DNA from: Agrococcus terreus
GTDB lineage: Bacteria; Actinomycetota; Actinomycetes; Actinomycetales; Microbacteriaceae
Assembly: GCF_014645235.1 (NCBI RefSeq)
Contig: NZ_BMLM01000001.1
Location: 248,001 to 312,000 of the forward strand
Length of the DNA stretch: 64,000 nt
Direction: 5' to 3'
Shown: piece after piece, positions 1 to 8,347 of the stretch
Numbering within the stretch: the stretch's first letter is position 1
Layout of the letters: each line of letters begins with the position of its first letter
Made by a program: the position numbers and the translations under genes
The notes under the pieces: generated by a model
What the model was told of the DNA's origin: nothing
The model's input: the letters and a program-made list of their open reading frames with translations, nothing else
Databases searched by the model: none

Positions 1-990
1 TTCGGCGTCGTGCGCCGCCTCGCCGCCGACGGCGTCTCGATCATCTACATCAGCCACCGCCTCGACGAGCTCTTCCGCATCGCCGACGAGGTGACGATCA
101 TGCGCGACGGCGAGACCGTCTCGTCGCAGCCGATCGGCGAGCTCACGGTGCGCGAGATCGCCGAGCGCATGGTCGGCGGCGCCATCTCCGAGGGCCACCA
201 CGAGGACCGCGAGCACGGCGAGCCCGTGCTCGAGCTCGAGTCGCTCTCGCTCGACGGCGCCTTCGAGGACGTCACGCTCACGCTGCGCGCGGGCGAGGTC
301 GTGGGCCTGTACGGGCTCGTCGGCTCCGGCGCCGCCGAGGTGGGGGAGGTCGTCTACGGCATGCGCCGCGCCACCTCCGGCCGGCTCCGCGCCGTCGGCG
401 ACGACCGCCACCCGGCCTCGCCCTCGGCGGCGAAGCGCCGCGGCATCCGCATGGTGCCCGCCAACCGCGCCTCGCAGGGCTCGTTCTCGTTCCAGCCCAT
501 CGCGTTCAACATCACCGTCGGCTCGCTCGGGCTGCTCGGCAAGGCGCCCGGATGGGTCTCGCCCCGCGCCGAGCGCCGCATCAGCGACGACCTCATCCGC
601 CGCCTCGCCGTGAAGACCCCCTCGGGCCGCCAGCCGATCGGCGCGATGTCAGGCGGCAACGCGCAGAAGGTCGTGCTCGCCCGGCAGATCGTCGAGCAGC
701 CGAAGCTGCTCGTGCTCGCCGAGCCCACGCAGGGCGTCGACGTCGGCGCCAAGGAGGAGATCCACCGGATCGTCGCCGACCTCGCCGAGCGCGGCACCGC
801 CGTGCTCGTCATCACCACCGACCTCGCCGAGGTGCAGCGCATCGCCGACCGCATCCTCGTCTTCCGCGCCGGCCGCGTCGCCCGCGAGCTGCCGCCCACC
901 GCGAGCCAGGCGTCGCTGCTCGCCGCCGCGGCGGGCGCGATCGACGACGAGCCGACGCCCATGCCCGGCACCACCGAGGAGGCAGCATGA
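1..990 (+). CDS. Sugar ABC transporter ATP-binding protein (RbsA-like), 5' end cut off
   Basis: The reading frame is open from base 1, so the true start lies upstream. The visible part holds the end of the first nucleotide-binding domain (switch motif YISHRLDEL) and all of the second. The second domain has a degenerate P-loop (GLVGSGAAEV), an ABC signature (MSGGNAQKV) and a Walker B with LVLAEPTQGVD, where Ala stands in the usual Asp position. Two fused ATPase domains are typical of carbohydrate uptake transporter family 2 (RbsA, XylG, AraG), which energises monosaccharide import at the inner face of the membrane. The stop overlaps the next start (ATGA), so it is translationally coupled to two permeases. 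The sugar is unknown; the downstream aldolase and 3-epimerase suggest a small ketose, polyol or pentose. Confidence 0.95.
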   Translation, partial: FGVVRRLAADGVSIIYISHRLDELFRIADEVTIMRDGETVSSQPIGELTVREIAERMVGGAISEGHHEDREHGEPVLELESLSLDGAFEDVTLTLRAGEVVGLYGLVGSGAAEVGEVVYGMRRATSGRLRAVGDDRHPASPSAAKRRGIRMVPANRASQGSFSFQPIAFNITVGSLGLLGKAPGWVSPRAERRISDDLIRRLAVKTPSGRQPIGAMSGGNAQKVVLARQIVEQPKLLVLAEPTQGVDVGAKEEIHRIVADLAERGTAVLVITTDLAEVQRIADRILVFRAGRVARELPPTASQASLLAAAAGAIDDEPTPMPGTTEEAA

Positions 991-2009
991 CCGCCACCGC
1001 ACCGGCGCCCGCGCCGGCATCCGCGTCCGGCCAGGTGAGCCTGCGCCGCATCCTCCCGCCCGTCGTCACCGGACAGGAGCTCGTGCTCCTCGGCGTGCTC
1101 GTCGTGCTGTGGGTGCTGCTCGGCATCTTCACGCCCGCGTTCCTCACGCCCGGCTCCATCGGGCCGCTGCTCGTGCAGGTCGCGCCGATCGCGCTCATCG
1201 GCGTCGGCATGACGTTCGTCATCATCACCGCCGGCATCGACGTCTCGGTCGCCGCGACGATCATGGTCTCGGCCGTCGTCACGGCCCGGGTGCTCGTCGC
1301 CGCCGACGTGCCGGCGGTGCTCGCCGTGCTGCTCGCGATCGCGATCGGCGCCCTGCTCGGCACCGTGAACGGCGTGCTCATCGCGTACGGCCGCGTGCAC
1401 CCGATCATCATCACGTTCGGCACGGCCAACCTCTTCCAGTGGCTCGGCCTGCGGGTCTTCGACTCGTCGACCGTCAACGGCATCCCCGGCACGCTCGACT
1501 TCTTCGGCCGCGGCGCCGCGGGCTCCACGCTCGGCGTGCCGCACTCGTTCGCGATCGCCGTCGTCGCGGTCGCGGTCGCCTGGTGGTTCCTGCGCTACGC
1601 GAAGGCCGGGCGCAACCTCTACGCGATCGGCGGCAACCAGAACGCCGCGCGCCTCGCGGGCATCAAGGTGCAGCCGCGGCTCGTGTGGGTCTACGGCATC
1701 ACGGGCGCCCTCGCCGGCCTCGCCGCCTGCATGATCATCGCCACCGGCACCTCGAGCCTCGACCAGTCGGTCGGCTCGGGCAAGGAGCTGCAGGTGATCG
1801 CGGCCGTCGTCATCGGCGGCACCTCCATCCTCGGCGGCCGCGGCAGCGTCGTCGGCACCATGCTCGGGGCGCTGCTCGTGCAGACGGTCGTCTCGGGCGT
1901 CACGCAGCTCGGCTGGCCCACCCAGCTCGGCTTCCTGTTCGTCGGCATCTGCATCCTCATCGCCGTCGGCACCGATCTCATCCGCGAGCGAGCGAGGAGG
2001 CGCGCATGA
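987..2009 (+). CDS. Sugar ABC transporter permease (RbsC family), first of two
   Basis: A 340-residue integral membrane protein of the BPD_transp_2/RbsC family. It has a short Ala/Pro-rich cytoplasmic N-terminus and then about eight to ten hydrophobic segments. The family signatures are the GVGMTFVIITAGIDVSV region near residue 72 and a late GGTSILGGRGS loop. The ATG overlaps the stop of the ATPase gene by 4 bases and the stop overlaps the next permease, so the three subunits are made together. Two non-identical permeases suggest a heterodimeric channel, as in the YtfT/YjfF or RhaP/RhaQ transporters (family knowledge). No periplasmic binding protein lies in the visible part; it is probably upstream of the window. 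Confidence 0.93.
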   Translation: MTATAPAPAPASASGQVSLRRILPPVVTGQELVLLGVLVVLWVLLGIFTPAFLTPGSIGPLLVQVAPIALIGVGMTFVIITAGIDVSVAATIMVSAVVTARVLVAADVPAVLAVLLAIAIGALLGTVNGVLIAYGRVHPIIITFGTANLFQWLGLRVFDSSTVNGIPGTLDFFGRGAAGSTLGVPHSFAIAVVAVAVAWWFLRYAKAGRNLYAIGGNQNAARLAGIKVQPRLVWVYGITGALAGLAACMIIATGTSSLDQSVGSGKELQVIAAVVIGGTSILGGRGSVVGTMLGALLVQTVVSGVTQLGWPTQLGFLFVGICILIAVGTDLIRERARRRA

Positions 2010-3160
2010 CCGCCGTCGACACCGCCACCCAGGGCGGCCGGCACGGGCGCGACCCCGAGCCCCGCCCCTCCGCCCTCGACCGCGCCCGCGTGTGGGTCGC
2101 CAGCGGCGGCCTCAAGGAGCGCGCGACGCTGCTGCTCGGCCTCATCGTCGTGCTGCTCGTCGTCATGTCGATCCTCGACGGCGTGGGCCTCACGAGCGGC
2201 CGCTTCAACAGCGACTACCTCGCCTCGACGCTCATCGCCTACGTGCCGCTCGCGCTGCTCGCGCTCGCCGAGCTGTTCGTCATCACCTCCGGCCGCGGCG
2301 GCATCGACCTCTCGGTCGGCTCGATGGTCTCGCTCACGGGCGTCGTCTTCGCGATGCTGTACCAGCAGGCGATGCTGCCGCTCGCGGCCGCGATCGTGCT
2401 CGCGGTGCTGTTCGGCGCGCTGCTCGGCGCCGTGAACGGCTTCCTCACCGCCTACCTCGGCTACCCCGCGCTCATCACGACGCTCGCGACGTTCTACGCC
2501 TACCGCTCCATCGCGCTCGTCGTGAGCGAGCAGCGGCCCATCTCGGGCCCCGAGATCTCGTCGTTCTACAGCGCGGCGAAGGCCGTCGAGCTGCCCGTCA
2601 TCGGCGCCTCGCTGCCGCTCGTGCCGCTCGGCGTCTTCACGTTCCTGCTGCCCGTCGCGATCGTCGCCTGGTTCGTGCTCAACCGCACCACCTACGGCCG
2701 CAAGCTCTACGCCATCGGCACGAACGACACCGCCGCGCAGTGGGCGGGCATCGACACGCGCCGCACGCGCATGATGGCGTACGTCACCGCGGGCGCCATC
2801 TCGGGCCTCGTCGGCGTCTACACGGTCGCGCAGTTCGCCTCCGCCCGGCCCGATGCGGGCACGAGCGGCAGCGGCATGGCGCTGCCGGCCATCACGATCG
2901 CCGTGCTCGGCGGCGTCGCCATCACCGGCGGCATCGGCCGGCTCTCGGGCATCCTGCTCGCCGCGCTGCTCATCGTCTGGCTCAACGCCTCGATCCTGCT
3001 CGTCGTGCCCGGCAACGAGGGCGCCCAGGCGCAGCTGCTCGCGCTCGGCGTGGTGCTGCTCGGCGCCTCGCTGCTCTCGAACGCGTCCATCCGGCGGCGA
3101 TCGACGGGGCTCACGAAGCCCGTCGGGGTGCCGGGCACGGCCGCGGGGACCTCGCGGTGA
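2006..3160 (+). CDS. Sugar ABC transporter permease (RbsC family), second of two
   Basis: A 384-residue membrane protein homologous to, but clearly different from, the permease just upstream. An extended hydrophilic N-terminus of about 45 residues precedes the first membrane segment. Family motifs include FVITSGRGGIDLSVGSM near residue 95 and the late AVLGGVAITGGIGRLSG loop. The start ATG overlaps the stop of the previous gene by 4 bases, and its own stop overlaps the GTG start of the aldolase gene. It should form the membrane channel with the first permease. Substrate specificity cannot be inferred from the permease sequence. Confidence 0.92.
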   Translation: MTAVDTATQGGRHGRDPEPRPSALDRARVWVASGGLKERATLLLGLIVVLLVVMSILDGVGLTSGRFNSDYLASTLIAYVPLALLALAELFVITSGRGGIDLSVGSMVSLTGVVFAMLYQQAMLPLAAAIVLAVLFGALLGAVNGFLTAYLGYPALITTLATFYAYRSIALVVSEQRPISGPEISSFYSAAKAVELPVIGASLPLVPLGVFTFLLPVAIVAWFVLNRTTYGRKLYAIGTNDTAAQWAGIDTRRTRMMAYVTAGAISGLVGVYTVAQFASARPDAGTSGSGMALPAITIAVLGGVAITGGIGRLSGILLAALLIVWLNASILLVVPGNEGAQAQLLALGVVLLGASLLSNASIRRRSTGLTKPVGVPGTAAGTSR

Positions 3161-3918
3161 TCGCCGACGAGCTGCTCGCCCTCGCCCACGCGGTGGGCGA
3201 GCCGCGGCGCGAGCTCGTCATCCTCGCCGAGGGCAACGTCTCGGCCCGCCTGGACGACGAGCGTATGCTCGTGAAGGCGACCGGCTCGTCGATGGTGGCC
3301 GCGACGCGCGACGACCTCGTCGAGTGCCGCTTCGCGCCCATCCTCGAGCTGCTCGACGACCCGCGCGCGTTCGAGGGCGGCGAGGGGGATGCGCGCGTCG
3401 CCGAGGCGCTGCTCGCCTCCCGCGTCGACCAGGCGGCGAAGCGGCCGAGCGTCGAGGCGCTGCTGCACGCGGTGGTGCTCACCTCGGGCGCGGCCGCCGC
3501 GTGCCACACGCACCCCGTGTCGGCCAACGGCATCCTCTGCTCCGACCGCGCGCCGCTGCTCACGGCCGGCGCGCTCTTCCCCGACCAGATCGTCGTGCTC
3601 GGCACCCGCACGCTGCTCGTGCCCTACGTCGACCCGGGCCTCGGCCTCGGCCGCCTCATGCGGCACGAGCTGCGCGTCTTCGCCGACCGGCACGGCGCGC
3701 TGCCGAAGCTCGTCTGGCTGCAGAACCACGGCATGTTCGCCATCGGCGCCGACCCGGCCGAGTGCCTGCGCATCACCGAGATGGCCGACAAGGTCGCCCG
3801 CATCCTCGCCGGCGCGCTCGCCGCGGGCGCGCCCACGTTCCTGCCCGACTCGGTCGTCGACCGCATCGACGGGCGCGAGGACGAGGACGTGCGCCGCGCG
3901 GCCCTCGCCGCGCGCTGA
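3157..3918 (+). CDS. Class II aldolase/adducin family protein
   Basis: A 253-residue soluble enzyme. It carries the class II aldolase/adducin metal site: an HTHP motif near residue 111 and a later LQNHGMFAIG segment holding the third histidine. An early EGNVSARL segment matches the family's substrate-phosphate loop (AxGNxSxR). GTG at 3157 is chosen because it overlaps the permease stop (GTGA), the same coupling used throughout this operon. Relatives include fuculose-phosphate aldolase, ribulose-phosphate 4-epimerase and 3-oxo-tetronate-4-phosphate decarboxylase (OtnC), so the reaction may be aldol cleavage, epimerisation or decarboxylation of a sugar phosphate. Position between a sugar importer and a ketose 3-epimerase supports a catabolic role. 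No kinase is visible; it could be upstream of the window. Confidence 0.88.
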   Translation: MIADELLALAHAVGEPRRELVILAEGNVSARLDDERMLVKATGSSMVAATRDDLVECRFAPILELLDDPRAFEGGEGDARVAEALLASRVDQAAKRPSVEALLHAVVLTSGAAAACHTHPVSANGILCSDRAPLLTAGALFPDQIVVLGTRTLLVPYVDPGLGLGRLMRHELRVFADRHGALPKLVWLQNHGMFAIGADPAECLRITEMADKVARILAGALAAGAPTFLPDSVVDRIDGREDEDVRRAALAAR

Positions 3919-3997
3919 CCGGCGCCCGTCCTCCACCGCCTCCCGACCACCGTCCCGACCCACCGCCTCCGAACCACCCTGAGCGAAGGAGCTCCCC

Positions 3998-4867
3998 ATG
4001 CAGATCGGCGTCCACGGCCTCGTCTTCACCGGCACGTTCGACGAGGCGGGCATCCGCACCGCCATCGAGGGCACGCAGCGGGCGGGCTTCGACCTGCTCG
4101 AGCTGCCGCTCATGGACCCGTACGCGATCGACGGCGCGCTCGTCGGCCGCATCCTCGGCGACCACGGCGTCGCCATGACCTCGTCGCTCGGGCTCGACGC
4201 CGCGCACGACCTCTCGAGCGAGGACGCGGCGGTGAGCCGGAAGGGCGAGGCCCTGCTCGAGCGCGCGATCGACGTGGTGGCCGAGGCGGGCGGCGCGCAC
4301 CTGTGCGGCGTCATCTACTCGGCGATGCAGAAGTACACGGCGCCCGCGACGCCCGCGGGCCGGGCGGCCTCGGCCGCGGCGCTCGCACGGCTCGGCGAGC
4401 GCGCGCAGCAGGCGGGCATCACGCTGTCGCTCGAGGTGGTGAACCGGTACGAGACGAACGTGATGAACACGGCTCGCGGCGGGCTGCGGTTCCTCGAGGA
4501 GATCGGCCACGGCAACGTGCACCTGCACCTCGACACGTACCACATGAACATCGAGGAGTCGGGGATGCTCGAGCCCGTCCTCGACGCCGGCGAGCGCCTC
4601 AAGTACGTGCACATCGGCGAGAGCCACCGCGGCTACCTCGGCACCGGATCGGTCGACTTCGGATCGTTCTTCCGCGGCCTCTCGCGGCTCGGCTACGACG
4701 GGCCGGTGGTCTTCGAGTCGTTCTCGAGCGCCGTCGTCTCCGAGTCGCTGTCGAACACGCTCGGCATCTGGCGCAACCTGTGGGACGACTCCGACGACCT
4801 CGCCGCGCACGCCAACCGCTTCATCCGCGACCAGCTGCGCGCGGTGGAGACGATCGCCCTCCACTAG
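3998..4867 (+). CDS. Ketose 3-epimerase of the D-tagatose/D-psicose (allulose) 3-epimerase family
   Basis: A 289-residue TIM-barrel protein. The four metal ligands of the D-tagatose 3-epimerase family are recognisable and spaced as expected: Glu146 in LEVVNRYE, Asp179 in LDTYHMN, His205 in HIGESHRG and Glu240 in VVFESF, with Arg211 following the HIGESH motif. Length matches the family (about 290). These enzymes swap the configuration at C3 of free ketoses through a cis-enediolate intermediate bound to Mn or Mg. A good ribosome site (GAAGGAG) lies about 8 bases before the ATG. It sits 79 bases after the aldolase gene and closes the operon, so it probably feeds the imported sugar toward the aldolase substrate. 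The exact ketose is unknown. Confidence 0.88.
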   Translation: MQIGVHGLVFTGTFDEAGIRTAIEGTQRAGFDLLELPLMDPYAIDGALVGRILGDHGVAMTSSLGLDAAHDLSSEDAAVSRKGEALLERAIDVVAEAGGAHLCGVIYSAMQKYTAPATPAGRAASAAALARLGERAQQAGITLSLEVVNRYETNVMNTARGGLRFLEEIGHGNVHLHLDTYHMNIEESGMLEPVLDAGERLKYVHIGESHRGYLGTGSVDFGSFFRGLSRLGYDGPVVFESFSSAVVSESLSNTLGIWRNLWDDSDDLAAHANRFIRDQLRAVETIALH

Positions 4868-4938
4868 GCCGCGCCCGAGCCCTTCCCGGCCCGCCCCGGT
4901 CGACCCCGACCGGTCGCTCCCGCGCGGATCGTGCGTCG

Positions 4939-4989
4939 AGCGGTCGCGTGCGGCGGCTCCGAGCCCCCGGGCCGCCGCACGTGACCGCT
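4939..4989. terminator. Bidirectional terminator hairpin
   Basis: Arms 4939-4958 (begins AGCGGTCGCGTG) and 4970-4989 pair over 20 bases with two mismatches around an 11-base loop. It lies between the converging epimerase (+) and S9 peptidase (-) genes. There is no long U tract, as usual in high-G+C actinobacteria. Confidence 0.75.
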
Positions 4990-5026
4990 CAGCGGCGCGT
5001 GGCGGCCGCGGCGTGCGACAGCCGGG

Positions 5027-7066
5027 CTACAGCGGCAGCGCGTCGGGCAGCGGCTCGCCGCCCAGCACGTGCTGCTCGCAGAAGCCGAGCACCGCGCGGT
5101 TCCACGTCACCGCGTTCGACGGCCGCAGCACCCAGTGGTTCTCGTCGGTGAGCTGCAGGAAGCGGTGCGGCATCGACGCAGGGCTCCCCTGCCAGCCCGA
5201 GACGAGGTCCCACCACAGCCGCAGCGCCTCGCTGACGGGCACCCGGTAGTCGCGGTTGCCGTGCGTGACGAGCATCGGCGTGGTGATGGCGGATGCGTGG
5301 TGGTGCGGCGAGTAGGCGCGGAACCACTCGGGCAGCTGGTCCGGCAGCCCGTGCACGCGCACCTTGTGGGATGCCGCATCCGTCGTCGTGTGCTGCTGGT
5401 CGAGCGCCCACAGCCCCGCGTGCGTCACGATCGCGCCGAAGCGGTCGCTGTGCCCGGCGATCCAGTTGGTCATGTAGCCGCCGAACGAGGCGCCGAGCAG
5501 GGCCGTGCGGTCGCCGTCGAGGGTGCGGCGCTCGAGCACGCGGTCGAGCAGCGCCTCGCACTCGCGCCAGACGACGTCGGCGAGGCGCGGCCAGCCGCGG
5601 TTGAGCCCCTCGTGGCCGTAGCCGGTCGACATGGCCGGGTCGGGCAGCAGCACCGCCCAGCCGCGCGCGACCGCGAGCCACGGGTTCCAGCGCCAGCTCC
5701 ACGCGTTGTACGAGCCGTGCGGGCCGCCGTGGATCCAGAGCATGACGGGGGCGGGGGATGCGGTGCTCGCGCCCTTCGGGGTGCAGAGCCAGCCGCCGAC
5801 GGCCGTGCCGTCGACCTCCGTCTCGACCCACTCGAGGCGGCCGGGGAGCGCACCGACGCGGCCGGGCGCGGGGATGGTCGTCGCCTCGACCGCGCCGCGG
5901 CCGCGCAGCGGGATGCGCACGGGGGCGGGCGGCGTCGCCATGTCGGTGCGGAGCGCGAACAGCGCGGAGCCGTCGGCCGCGGGGGCGAGGGAGCCGTGGG
6001 GCGCGTCGTCGACCAGCGTGCGCACCGCGCCGGTCGCGGTGTCGACGAGCAGGACGGCGCCGCGCGAGTGCAGGTCGCCCGAGACGACGAGCCGCGCGTC
6101 GTCGACCCACGCGTAGGCGCCGACGGTGAGGTCGCCGACCTCGACCGACACGGGCTCGCCGCCGCCGAGCGAGTGGATCTCGAGGAACGAGTACGCCGTG
6201 TCCGTCGGCGTCGAGGCGGTCACCCGCCGCACGGCGACGCGCGTCCCGTCGGGCGAGAGCCGCGGCCCCGACCAGCCCTGCGCGGCGGTCGCGCGCAGCA
6301 GCACGCGCCGCCGACGGGGCTGCACGTCGACGACGGCGATCGAGGTGCGGGTCTCGCCGCCCGCGACCCGCGTCGTCCAGGTGGTGACGGCCCGGCGGCC
6401 GTCGCGCGAGAGGTCGGCGGAGGCGTCGAGCAGGCTCGTCGTGTCGGCGCCCGGCGTGAGCTCGCGCATCCCGCCGTCCGGGTCGACGTGCACGAGGCGC
6501 GTGCTCGTCTCGCCGACCTCGTGGTCCCAGTGGCGGATGGGCATGCCGGTGTGCCAGATGGCGGTGCGCTTGGCGGCCTTCCGCGCCTGCCGGGCCTCGG
6601 CGTCGTCCTCGAGCGAGCCGCCCGCGAGCACCTCGGTGGTGGCGAGCATCGAGCCGTCGTCGGCGACGCCGACCAGCGTCAGCCCGCCCGGCGCGGATGC
6701 GACGACGTGCGCCTCGCCGCGCTCCGGCAGCCGCCAGATCGCGGGCACGTCCTCGTCGGCGCTGCCTGTCGGATCGGGCCGGGCCGAGGTGAACAGCAGC
6801 GAGCCGTCGGCGGCGAAGCGGGGCGCGCTCTCGCCCTTCGCCGACCACGTGAGGCGGCGCGCCTCCCGCTCGCCCGACGGGTCGAGCTCCCAGAGCGACG
6901 AGACCATGCGCGAGCCGTGCTCGTCGGCCTGCTGGATGGCGGCGACGAGCCGGCCGTCCGGCCCCGCGGCCAGCGAGGCGAGGCGCGGGATGCGCAGCAG
7001 GCCCTCGATGTCGGTGAAGTCGTCGAACGGGGTCTCGGGCGTCGTCGCCGGTGTCGTCCTTGGCAT
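5027..7066 (-). CDS. S9 family peptidase (prolyl oligopeptidase / acylaminoacyl-peptidase-like)
   Basis: A 679-residue enzyme with an N-terminal WD40-like beta-propeller (about residues 20-400) and a C-terminal alpha/beta hydrolase domain. The catalytic triad can be placed at Ser527 (GASFGGYM), Asp606 (GNRDYRVP) and His644 (DENHWVL), in the order and spacing of the S9C group. No signal peptide is seen, so a cytoplasmic role in trimming short peptides or acylated peptides is likely. It is the last of three minus-strand genes (RidA, apt, peptidase), 54 bases after apt. The gene faces the sugar operon and shares its terminator. The substrate residue preference cannot be read from the sequence. 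Confidence 0.92.
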   Translation of the reverse strand: MPRTTPATTPETPFDDFTDIEGLLRIPRLASLAAGPDGRLVAAIQQADEHGSRMVSSLWELDPSGEREARRLTWSAKGESAPRFAADGSLLFTSARPDPTGSADEDVPAIWRLPERGEAHVVASAPGGLTLVGVADDGSMLATTEVLAGGSLEDDAEARQARKAAKRTAIWHTGMPIRHWDHEVGETSTRLVHVDPDGGMRELTPGADTTSLLDASADLSRDGRRAVTTWTTRVAGGETRTSIAVVDVQPRRRRVLLRATAAQGWSGPRLSPDGTRVAVRRVTASTPTDTAYSFLEIHSLGGGEPVSVEVGDLTVGAYAWVDDARLVVSGDLHSRGAVLLVDTATGAVRTLVDDAPHGSLAPAADGSALFALRTDMATPPAPVRIPLRGRGAVEATTIPAPGRVGALPGRLEWVETEVDGTAVGGWLCTPKGASTASPAPVMLWIHGGPHGSYNAWSWRWNPWLAVARGWAVLLPDPAMSTGYGHEGLNRGWPRLADVVWRECEALLDRVLERRTLDGDRTALLGASFGGYMTNWIAGHSDRFGAIVTHAGLWALDQQHTTTDAASHKVRVHGLPDQLPEWFRAYSPHHHASAITTPMLVTHGNRDYRVPVSEALRLWWDLVSGWQGSPASMPHRFLQLTDENHWVLRPSNAVTWNRAVLGFCEQHVLGGEPLPDALPL

Positions 7067-7120
7067 GGATCGACGCTATCGGCACCGATCCGGGAGTCCG
7101 GATGGGTGCGGCCGGCGCCG

Positions 7121-7645
7121 TCAGGCGGTGAAGACCGCGTGCGCCTGGGGCACGCGCTCGCGCCCGCGGAGCTCGGTGAGCTCGAGCACGACCGCGATGC
7201 CCGCGACCTCGCCGCCGAGCTGCTCGACGAGCGAGACCGCCGCGGCGAGCGTGCCGCCGGTGGCGAGCACGTCGTCGACCACGAGCACGCGCCGGCCGGT
7301 CAGGTCGCCCGCCGCCTCGATGGTGGCGACGCCGTACTCGAGCGCGAAGTCGACCGAGGCGGTCGGGTTCGGCGTCTTGCCTGCCTTCCGGATGGGCAGC
7401 AGGCCCGTGCTGGTGGCGGCGGCGAGCGCGCCGGCGAGCAGGAAGCCGCGCGCCTCGACGCCGGCGACGAGGTCGTAGCGGCCCTCGAAGGGCGCGGCGA
7501 GCGCGGCGGTCACGGTCGCGAGCGACCCGGCGTCGGCGAGCACGGGCCCGATGTCGCGGAACAGCACGCCCGGCGTCGGGAAGTCGGGCGTGAGCGCGAT
7601 GCGCGACTCGGCGCGCGCGAGGTCGTCGGGGCTGGGGGTCGGCAC
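7121..7645 (-). CDS. apt: Adenine phosphoribosyltransferase
   Basis: A 174-residue type I phosphoribosyltransferase. The PRPP-binding motif VLVVDDVLATGGTL lies around residues 119-132. The family's early segment (TPDFPTPGVLFRDIGPVL, residues 19-36) and the VAGVEARGF segment near 60 identify apt rather than xpt or hpt. Length matches bacterial Apt (about 170-180). It salvages adenine to AMP with PRPP in the cytoplasm. It lies 43 bases downstream of the RidA-like gene on the same strand, a loose but plausible operon. Actinobacterial apt is often near relA; that neighbour is not here. Confidence 0.95.
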   Translation of the reverse strand: MPTPSPDDLARAESRIALTPDFPTPGVLFRDIGPVLADAGSLATVTAALAAPFEGRYDLVAGVEARGFLLAGALAAATSTGLLPIRKAGKTPNPTASVDFALEYGVATIEAAGDLTGRRVLVVDDVLATGGTLAAAVSLVEQLGGEVAGIAVVLELTELRGRERVPQAHAVFTA

Positions 7646-7688
7646 CCGTCGACCCTAGTCCCGGCCCGCATCCGGCGCCGTCTCGCGC

Positions 7689-8090
7689 TCACCGCACGAC
7701 GGCCGCGACGGCGCTCACCTCCACGAGCGCGCCGGGCACGCCGAGCGCCGAGACGATCGCGGCCGTGACGAGCGGTGGCTCGCCGTCGGTCGCGAGCTTC
7801 GCGGCGACGGCGCCGTAGGCGGCCCGGAGGTCGGCGCCCTCGGCGAGGAGCACCGTCCAGTGCACGACGTCGGCGAGGGTCGCTCCGGCGGCGGCGAGCG
7901 CGGCGGCCGCGTTGTCGACGGCGCGCGCCGACTGCTCGCCGGCGTCGTCCGAGACGATGGCGCCGGTCTCGTCGACGCCGTCCTGGCCGCCGACGTAGAT
8001 GGTGGTGGCGCCCGGGGGCACGACGGCCACGTGCGAGAAGGCGGGCGAGCGGACGAGCCCCTCGGGGCGCAGGCGGGTGATCGCATCCAT
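7689..8090 (-). CDS. RidA/YER057c/UK114 family protein
   Basis: A 133-residue protein with the RidA fold pattern: PEGLVRSPAFSHVAVVPPG near the start, YVGGQDGVDETG in the middle and the closing VEVSAVAAV strand. RidA proteins hydrolyse reactive enamine/imine intermediates made by PLP enzymes; other subfamilies have uncharacterised roles. The catalytic Arg of true RidA, expected just before the last strand, is not obvious here (the segment reads GALVEVSAV), so this is probably a Rid1-7 subfamily member rather than archetypal RidA. ATG at 8090 is preferred over an upstream start at 8255 because the longer N-terminus is low-complexity and unlike the family. Confidence 0.85.
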   Translation of the reverse strand: MDAITRLRPEGLVRSPAFSHVAVVPPGATTIYVGGQDGVDETGAIVSDDAGEQSARAVDNAAAALAAAGATLADVVHWTVLLAEGADLRAAYGAVAAKLATDGEPPLVTAAIVSALGVPGALVEVSAVAAVVR

Positions 8091-8347
8091 GGCCCGAGCA
8101 TCCTCCGCACCGCCCACGCCCGCGACCCCGCATCCATGCTCCATCCCCGCCTCCGCTGCCCGTGCCCGCCGCCTCGCACGCCCTCCGGTCAGCGAGCTTC
8201 CCCAGATCCCGCCTTTCGGCCAGGAAGTACGGATTCGGGGAAGTTCGATGAGCATGGACGGGCCCGAGGTGCGGGGCGCCGGGAGGGCCGAACGGGCGGC
8301 TCGGCGCCGTCACAGGCCCGAAACAGGCGTCCGGCTAGGCTCGCCGC

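Noticed and set aside
354-1544. Long minus-strand ORF opposite the ABC transporter
   Set aside because: Its protein is a low-complexity Arg/Asp/Glu/His string, the usual antisense shadow in very G+C-rich genes; the plus strand has clear ABC motifs.
4989-7085. 698-residue minus ORF overlapping the S9 peptidase in another frame
   Set aside because: The 5027-7066 frame holds the S9 catalytic triad; this one is Arg/Ala/Gly-rich and shows no family motif.
8091-8347. A gene in the gap between the RidA and ATP-grasp genes
   Set aside because: Frames there are short or low complexity; the gap more likely holds the two divergent promoters, with an inexact CTTCCCC/GGGGAAG inverted repeat at about 8188-8247.
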